64,000 nt of DNA. It comes from Rhabditoides inermis. Its lineage: Eukaryota > Nematoda > Chromadorea > Rhabditida > Rhabditidae. The notes beneath the pieces were generated by a model, which did no database searches, was not told the DNA's origin, and worked only from the letters and a program-made list of their open reading frames with translations. The first letter of the stretch is position 1. Each line of letters opens with the position of its first letter. Location: positions 40,276 through 104,275 of the forward strand of contig CAWZYM010000317.1 in NCBI GenBank assembly GCA_963966185.1, read 5' to 3'. Shown here one piece after another: positions 56,501-64,000 of the stretch. Position numbers and translations under genes: made by a program.

Positions 56501-59500
56501 TTTGTATCTCTGTCAGTTTTGATGCTACAAGTAAACGAAAAAGTAAACAAGTTCAAAACTTATTCTAAATGTGTCTAAGATGCACTAGAAGATGAGTTGG
56601 TTCGTTGGTTCCTAGATTCTCGTGCAGCAAAAGATCAAATTCAGTCCCTTCATTAGAACCAAGTCGATTCCTTCGTGGCCGATTCCTTGGTCTGCAGGGT
56701 TTTATGCACTTTTGAACGATCGCCACGTCTTCAGATTCAGTCGTGGTAGATTCTGAGAACTGTCAGTGATTCTAGACGTGTATCACTATGCGTTCGATTA
56801 GTCTCGACTCTCTAACACTTTTCTACGATTTATTACGAATTTTCAAAGTTTTCGGTCCTTGAACCCGAATGGTGCAATGACCGTCTTTTTTCAATGGAAG
56901 TTGGCCGAAATTTCGGCCGTTGGCCGATATTTTCGCTTATGTCACAATTGAGAGTTGGATTTCATAATTTATTGATCAGTACACTCATATCATCTACTAT
57001 GAATATTTTCAGAATTTTATCTAAGTTTTGAATTTTTGAAGTTTCCACCGCCTCCCCCTATAAAATTTGCTATGGTGTCTGCGTGTTTGTCGTTCCTCAT
57101 TTGCACAGAGCTTCCCGCTACAGCTACTGGAATGTGGTTTCAGACTCAAGCTCAGTTGGTACCTGAGATGCAGGATTCTATCTGACAGCTCATTTGCATA
57201 ACTCCTTATAGGGGTTTACTAAGAATTCGCTATTTGAACATAGAATCTGACCGATGATTATTCTATGTAAAGTATGCTTCGTTTTTGAGTTACTGAGTTC
57301 TCCTTTTAGAGTTAGGCTACGGTAGAGATCGTGATTTAAATTTTAGTATTTCACCTCAATTGCATACCTCCAAATACAGTTAATTTGTATCTCTGTCAGT
57401 TTTGATGCTACAAGTAAACGAAAAAGTAAACAAGTTCAAAACTTATTCTAAATGTGTCTAAGATGCACTAGAAGATGAGTTGGTTCGTTGGTTCCTAGAT
57501 TCTCGTGCAGCAAAAGATCAAATTCAGTCCCTTCATTAGAACCAAGTCGATTCCTTCGTGGCCGATTCCTTGGTCTGCAGGGTTTTATGCACTTTAGAAC
57601 GATCGCCACGTCTTCAGATTCAGTCGTGGTAGATTCTGAGAACTGTCAGTGATTCTAGACGTGTATCACTATGCGTTCGATTAGTCTCGACTCTCTAACA
57701 CTTTTCTACGATTTATTACGAATTTTCAAAGTTTTCGGTCCTTGAACCCGAATGGTGCAATGACCGTCTTTTTTCAATGGAAGTTGGCCGAAATTTCGGC
57801 CGTTGGCCGATATTTTCGCTTATGTCACAATTGAGAGTTGGATTTCATAATTTATTGATCAGTACACTCATATCATCTACTATGAATATTTTCAGAATTT
57901 TATCTAAGTTTTGAATTTTTGAAGTTTCCACCGCCTCCCCCTATAAAATTTGCTATGGTGTCTGCGTGTTTGTCGTTCCTCATTTGCACAGAGCTTCCCG
58001 CTACAGCTACTGGAATGTGGTTTCAGACTCAAGCTCAGTTGGTACCTGAGATGCAGGATTCTATCTGACAGCTCATTTGCATAACTCCTTATAGGGGTTT
58101 ACTAAGAATTCGCCATTTGAACATAGAATCTGACCGATGATTATTCTATGTAAAGTATGCTTCGTTTTTGAGTTACTGAGTTCTCCTTTTAGAGTTAGGC
58201 TACGGTAGAGATCGTGATTTAAATTTTAGTATTTCACCTCAATTGCATACCTCCAAATACAGTTAATTTGTATCTCTGTCAGTTTTGATGCTACAAGTAA
58301 ACGAAAAAGTAAACAAGTTCAAAACTTATTCTAAATGTGTCTAAGATGCACTAGAAGATGAGTTGGTTCGTTGGTTCCTAGATTCTCGTGCAGCAAAAGA
58401 TCAAATTCAGTCCCTTCATTAGAACCAAGTCGATTCCTTCGTGGCCGATTCCTTGGTCTGCAGGGTTTTATGCACTTTTGAACGATCGCCACGTCTTCAG
58501 ATTCAGTCGTGGTAGATTCTGAGAACTGTCAGTGATTCTAGACGTGTATCACTATGCGTTCGATTAGTCTCGACTCTCTAACACTTTTCTACGATTTATT
58601 ACGAATTTTCAAAGTTTTCGGTCCTTGAACCCGAATGGTGCAATGACCGTCTTTTTTCAATGGAAGTTGGCCGAAATTTCGGCCGTTGGCCGATATTTTC
58701 GCTTATGTCACAATTGAGAGTTGGATTTCATAATTTATTGATCAGTACACTCATATCATCTACTATGAATATTTTCAGAATTTTATCTAAGTTTTGAATT
58801 TTTGAAGTTTCCACCGCCTCCCCCTATAAAATTTGCTATGGTGTCTGCGTGTTTGTCGTTCCTCATTTGCACAGAGCTTCCCGCTACAGCTACTGGAATG
58901 TGGTTTCAGACTCAAGCTCAGTTGGTACCTGAGATGCAGGATTCTATCTGACAGCTCATTTGCATAACTCCTTATAGGGGTTTACTAAGAATTCGCCATT
59001 TGAACATAGAATCTGACCGATGATTATTCTATGTAAAGTATGCTTCGTTTTTGAGTTACTGAGTTCTCCTTTTAGAGTTAGGCTACGGTAGAGATCGTGA
59101 TTTAAATTTTAGTATTTCACCTCAATTGCATACCTCCAAATACAGTTAATTTGTATCTCTGTCAGTTTTGATGCTACAAGTAAACGAAAAAGTAAACAAG
59201 TTCAAAACTTATTCTAAATGTGTCTAAGATGCACTAGAAGATGAGTTGGTTCGTTGGTTCCTAGATTCTCGTGCAGCAAAAGATCAAATTCAGTCCCTTC
59301 ATTAGAACCAAGTCGATTCCTTCGTGGCCGATTCCTTGGTCTGCAGGGTTTTATGCACTTTTGAACGATCGCCACGTCTTCAGATTCAGTCGTGGTAGAT
59401 TCTGAGAACTGTCAGTGATTCTAGACGTGTATCACTATGCGTTCGATTAGTCTCGACTCTCTAACACTTTTCTACGATTTATTACGAATTTTCAAAGTTT

Positions 59501-62500
59501 TCGGTCCTTGAACCCGAATGGTGCAATGACCGTCTTTTTTCAATGGAAGTTGGCCGAAATTTCGGCCGTTGGCCGATATTTTCGCTTATGTCACAATTGA
59601 GAGTTGGATTTCATAATTTATTGATCAGTACACTCATATCATCTACTATGAATATTTTCAGAATTTTATCTAAGTTTTGAATTTTTGAAGTTTCCACCGC
59701 CTCCCCCTATAAAATTTGCTATGGTGTCTGCGTGTTTGTCGTTCCTCATTTGCACAGAGCTTCCCGCTACAGCTACTGGAATGTGGTTTCAGACTCAAGC
59801 TCAGTTGGTACCTGAGATGCAGGATTCTATCTGACAGCTCATTTGCATAACTCCTTATAGGGGTTTACTAAGAATTCGCCATTTGAACATAGAATCTGAC
59901 CGATGATTATTCTATGTAAAGTATGCTTCGTTTTTGAGTTACTGAGTTCTCCTTTTAGAGTTAGGCTACGGTAGAGATCGTGATTTAAATTTTAGTATTT
60001 CACCTCAATTGCATACCTCCAAATACAGTTAATTTGTATCTCTGTCAGTTTTGATGCTACAAGTAAACGAAAAAGTAAACAAGTTCAAAACTTATTCTAA
60101 ATGTGTCTAAGATGCACTAGAAGATGAGTTGGTTCGTTGGTTCCTAGATTCTCGTGCAGCAAAAGATCAAATTCAGTCCCTTCATTAGAACCAAGTCGAT
60201 TCCTTCGTGGCCGATTCCTTGGTCTGCAGGGTTTTATGCACTTTTGAACGATCGCCACGTCTTCAGATTCAGTCGTGGTAGATTCTGAGAACTGTCAGTG
60301 ATTCTAGACGTGTATCACTATGCGTTCGATTAGTCTCGACTCTCTAACACTTTTCTACGATTTATTACGAATTTTCAAAGTTTTCGGTCCTTGAACCCGA
60401 ATGGTGCAATGACCGTCTTTTTTCAATGGAAGTTGGCCGAAATTTCGGCCGTTGGCCGATATTTTCGCTTATGTCACAATTGAGAGTTGGATTTCATAAT
60501 TTATTGATCAGTACACTCATATCATCTACTATGAATATTTTCAGAATTTTATCTAAGTTTTGAATTTTTGAAGTTTCCACCGCCTCCCCCTATAAAATTT
60601 GCTATGGTGTCTGCGTGTTTGTCGTTCCTCATTTGCACAGAGCTTCCCGCTACAGCTACTGGAATGTGGTTTCAGACTCAAGCTCAGTTGGTACCTGAGA
60701 TGCAGGATTCTATCTGACAGCTCATTTGCATAACTCCTTATAGGGGTTTACTAAGAATTCGCCATTTGAACATAGAATCTGACCGATGATTATTCTATGT
60801 AAAGTATGCTTCGTTTTTGAGTTACTGAGTTCTCCTTTTAGAGTTAGGCTACGGTAGAGATCGTGATTTAAATTTTAGTATTTCACCTCAATTGCATACC
60901 TCCAAATACAGTTAATTTGTATCTCTGTCAGTTTTGATGCTACAAGTAAACGAAAAAGTAAACAAGTTCAAAACTTATTCTAAATGTGTCTAAGATGCAC
61001 TAGAAGATGAGTTGGTTCGTTGGTTCCTAGATTCTCGTGCAGCAAAAGATCAAATTCAGTCCCTTCATTAGAACCAAGTCGATTCCTTCGTGGCCGATTC
61101 CTTGGTCTGCAGGGTTTTATGCACTTTTGAACGATCGCCACGTCTTCAGATTCAGTCGTGGTAGATTCTGAGAACTGTCAGTGATTCTAGACGTGTATCA
61201 CTATGCGTTCGATTAGTCTCGACTCTCTAACACTTTTCTACGATTTATTACAAATTTTCAAAGTTTTCGGTCCTTGAACCCGAATGGTGCAATGACCGTC
61301 TTTTTTCAATGGAAGTTGGCCGAAATTTCGGCCGTTGGCCGATATTTTCGCTTATGTCACAATTGAGAGTTGGATTTCATAATTTATTGATCAGTACACT
61401 CATATCATCTACTATGAATATTTTCAGAATTTTATCTAAGTTTGAATTTTGAAGTTTCCACCGCCTCCCCCTATAAAATTTGCTATGGTGTCTGCGTGTT
61501 TGTCGTTCCTCATTTGCACAGAGCTTCCCGCTACAGCTACTGGAATGTGGTTTCAGACTCAAGCTCAGTTGGTACCTGAGATGCAGGATTCTATCTGACA
61601 GCTCATTTGCATAACTCCTTATAGGGGTTTACTAAGAATTCGCCATTTGAACATAGAATCTGACCGATGATTATTCTATGTAAAGTATGCTTCGTTTTTG
61701 AGTTACTGAGTTCTCCTTTTAGAGTTAGGCTACGGTAGAGATCGTGATTTAAATTTTAGTATTTCACCTCAATTGCATACCTCAAATACAGTTAATTTGT
61801 ATCTCTGTCAGTTTTGATGCTACAAGTAAACGAAAAAGTAAACAAGTTCAAAACTTATTCTAAATGTGTCTAAGATGCACTAGAAGATGAGTTGGTTCGT
61901 TGGTTCCTAGATTCTCGTGCAGCAAAAGATCAAATTCAGTCCCTTCATTAGAACCAAGTCGATTCCTTCGTGGCCGATTCCTTGGTCTGCAGGGTTTTAT
62001 GCACTTTGAACGATCGCCACGTCTTCAGATTCAGTCGTGGTAGATTCTGAGAACTGTCAGTGATTCTAGACGTGTATCACTATGCGTTCGATTAGTCTCG
62101 ACTCTCTAACACTTTTCTACGATTTATTACGAATTTTCAAAGTTTTCGGTCCTTGAACCCGAATGGTGCAATGACCGTCTTTTTCAATGGAAGTTGGCCG
62201 AAATTTCGGCCGTTGGCCGATATTTTCGCTTATGTCACAATTGAGAGTTGGATTTCATAATTTATTGATCAGTACACTCATATCATCTACTATGAATATT
62301 TTCAGAATTTTATCTAAGTTTTGAATTTTTGAAGTTTCCACCGCCTCCCCCTATAAAATTTGCTATGGTGTCTGCGTGTTTGTCGTTCCTCATTTGCACA
62401 GAGCTTCCCGCTACAGCTACTGGAATGTGGTTCAGACTCAAGCTCAGTTGGTACCTGAGATGCAGGATTCTTTCTGACAGCTCATTTGCATAACTCCTTA

Positions 62501-63220
62501 TAGGGGTTTACTAAGAATTCGCCATTTGAACATAGAATCTGACCGATGATTATTCTATGTAAAGTATGCTTCGTTTTTGAGTTACTGAGTTCTCCTTTTA
62601 GAGTTAGGCTACGGTAGAGATCGTGTTTTAAATTTTAGTATTTCACCTCAATTGCATACCTCCAAATACAGTTAATTTGTATCTCTGTCAGTTTTGATGC
62701 TACAAGTAAACGAAAAAGTAAACAAGTTCAAAACTTATTCTAAATGTGTCTAAGATGCACTAGAAGATGAGTTGGTTCGTTGGTTCCTAGATTCTCGTGC
62801 AGCAAAAGATCAAATTCAGTCCCTTCATTAGAACCAAGTCGATTCCTTCGTGGCCGATTCCTTGGTCTGCAGGGTTTTATGCACTTTTGAACGATCGCCA
62901 CGTCTTCAGATTCAGTCGTGGTAGATTCTGAGAACTGTCAGTGATTCTAGACGTGTATCACTATGCGTTCGATTAGTCTCGACTCTCTAACACTTTTCTA
63001 CGATTTATTACGAATTTTCAAAGTTTTCGGTCCTTGAACCCGAATGGTGCAATGACCGTCTTTTTTCAATGGAAGTTGGCCGAAATTTCGGCCGTTGGCC
63101 GATATTTTCGCTTATGTCACAATTGAGAGTTGGATTTCATAATTTATTGATCAGTACACTCATATCATCTACTATGAATATTTTCAGAATTTTATCTAAG
63201 TTTTGAATTTTTGAAGTTTC
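53511..63220. repeat. Satellite array, 11 units of 883 bp
   Basis: A landmark (TGGTGTCTGCGTGTTTGTCG) recurs at 53541, 54424, 55307, 56190, 57073, 57956, 58839, 59722, 60605, 61486 and 62366, and in modified form at 63251. Eight spacings are exactly 883; the last full ones are 881 and 880 through single-base losses in homopolymers. Units are almost identical. Units 2 and 5 share two variants (CGCTATTT and CACTTTAGAAC). Each unit holds the perfect palindrome GGCCGAAATTTCGGCC. No open frame of note. Confidence 0.97.
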
Positions 63221-64000
63221 GCCCTGGCTAGGGCTATATAAAATTTGCTATGGTCGTTGTCTGTCTGGATGTCCGGGCACATAACTCAAGTCACACTGCA
63301 CATTCACAGTTCATACACTAAACTTAACATTCTTATGGTGACCGCATGCAATCGTTTCACTTTCACGCTCACACCTCTACTTGCCGTATGACTTTACTAA
63401 GAACTTGACATAGCCTGAAAAACTTTTCACCCATATGCTCAGTCCATGTTTCAAGATGTGAATCTCATACTGTAAACTTAGACTTAGCACACTATATTGA
63501 CTTGGCACACGTTACTAGGACTCATTCCGATAACTCCTTATATGGGTTTATATAGAATTTCCAAAATTTCAGAAGGACATAACTCAATACAGAAGAAACT
63601 TTTCTCACTCAAACTACAAACTTAAGATCAACTAATCACTCTTAACAGACAAACATTAGCATAGGTTCCTATCTAATTTCCTTAAATGGGTTCACTAACA
63701 ACTCGGTTCACTTCTATGTAAACCTACCTTCAAACTTCATATTTTGTCATGAAACTTGCACAGTAACATGAAGCATGCATGTTATTTGCAGTTTTACAGT
63801 TTTATTTCGAAAAACCAGTTCAAAAAAGTTTTACAGCATTTTTCATTTTCTGACAGGATCAATCACGTAAGATGCAAAACGCAAATACCTTGAATATCTT
63901 TGTTAGTTTTGAAGACTAAAATTTCAAACTTCAGCTGATGATAGAAGACACTTGGCCGTTCACACCATTTCAATTTCAAATAAAATACTCATTCCGTATT
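63221..64000 (-). mobile_element. Hairpin-headed element, inverted third copy
   Basis: On the minus strand this runs as about 24790-25120, then new sequence, then about 20630-20710, then about 23215-23410. It shows the order in which the pieces scattered between 20 and 25 kb were originally joined. It meets the satellite array at GCCCTGGCTAGGGC, exactly where the other copies have their hairpin cluster. Continues past the window end. Confidence 0.75.

Noticed and set aside
53511..63220. CRISPR-like or coding tandem array
   Set aside because: Units of 883 bp without spacers or open frames; a satellite.

Overview
This is a stretch of animal nuclear DNA, most likely from a nematode. The reasons are many very short introns (about 29-60 nt) with TTTCAG-like acceptors, small genes interleaved with repeats, a tandem-PDZ gene of a type I associate with nematodes, and CR1-like LINE fragments with ATT-repeat tails. 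The assignment is an inference; no marker gene fixes the species. No rRNA, convincing tRNA gene or CRISPR array is seen.

Layout. (1) 1-8955 is a 3.1-kb repeat-rich 5' flank followed by an intact 19-exon BTB-BACK-kelch gene (copy A, 542 aa predicted). Its second intron has swollen to 3.2 kb with foldback and tRNA-like repeats. (2) 9593-13284 is a 12-exon membrane-protein gene with prominin-like topology, holding a TIR element in one intron. (3) 13.3-25.1 kb is mostly dispersed repeats, a weak small gene, and a frameshifted coiled-coil pseudogene between two copies of a hairpin-bearing element. (4) 25127-28861 is a rearranged BTB-kelch locus (copy B). Its BTB/BACK exons run in frame into a two-PDZ gene, followed by the 3' part of a convergent minus-strand gene, then by the orphaned last kelch exons. 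(5) 29051-34731 is a Mutator-like MITE with a 9-bp target duplication, split by a young non-autonomous LTR retrotransposon. The empty site survives next to copy C. (6) 34.8-44.7 kb holds a minus-strand gene remnant, GA-rich minisatellites, a 470-bp foldback element with two opposed tRNA-like units, and a LINE reverse transcriptase fragment. (7) 44784-52714 repeats the layout of region 1 (copy C), but its kelch 3' half carries a nonsense codon and a lost splice donor. (8) 52715-53510 is a second LINE fragment, cut off by 53511-63220, an array of 11 near-identical 883-bp satellite units. (9) 63221-64000 is an inverted copy of the hairpin element seen near 20-25 kb.

The window therefore shows a small BTB-kelch family expanding by segmental duplication, with three fates: intact (A), turned into a BTB-BACK-PDZ chimera (B), and decaying (C). 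Repeats account for most of the rearrangement. The chimeric gene is the most unusual object. All exon models were built by hand from splice signals, reading-frame continuity and comparison among the three paralogues. No database or transcript evidence was available.
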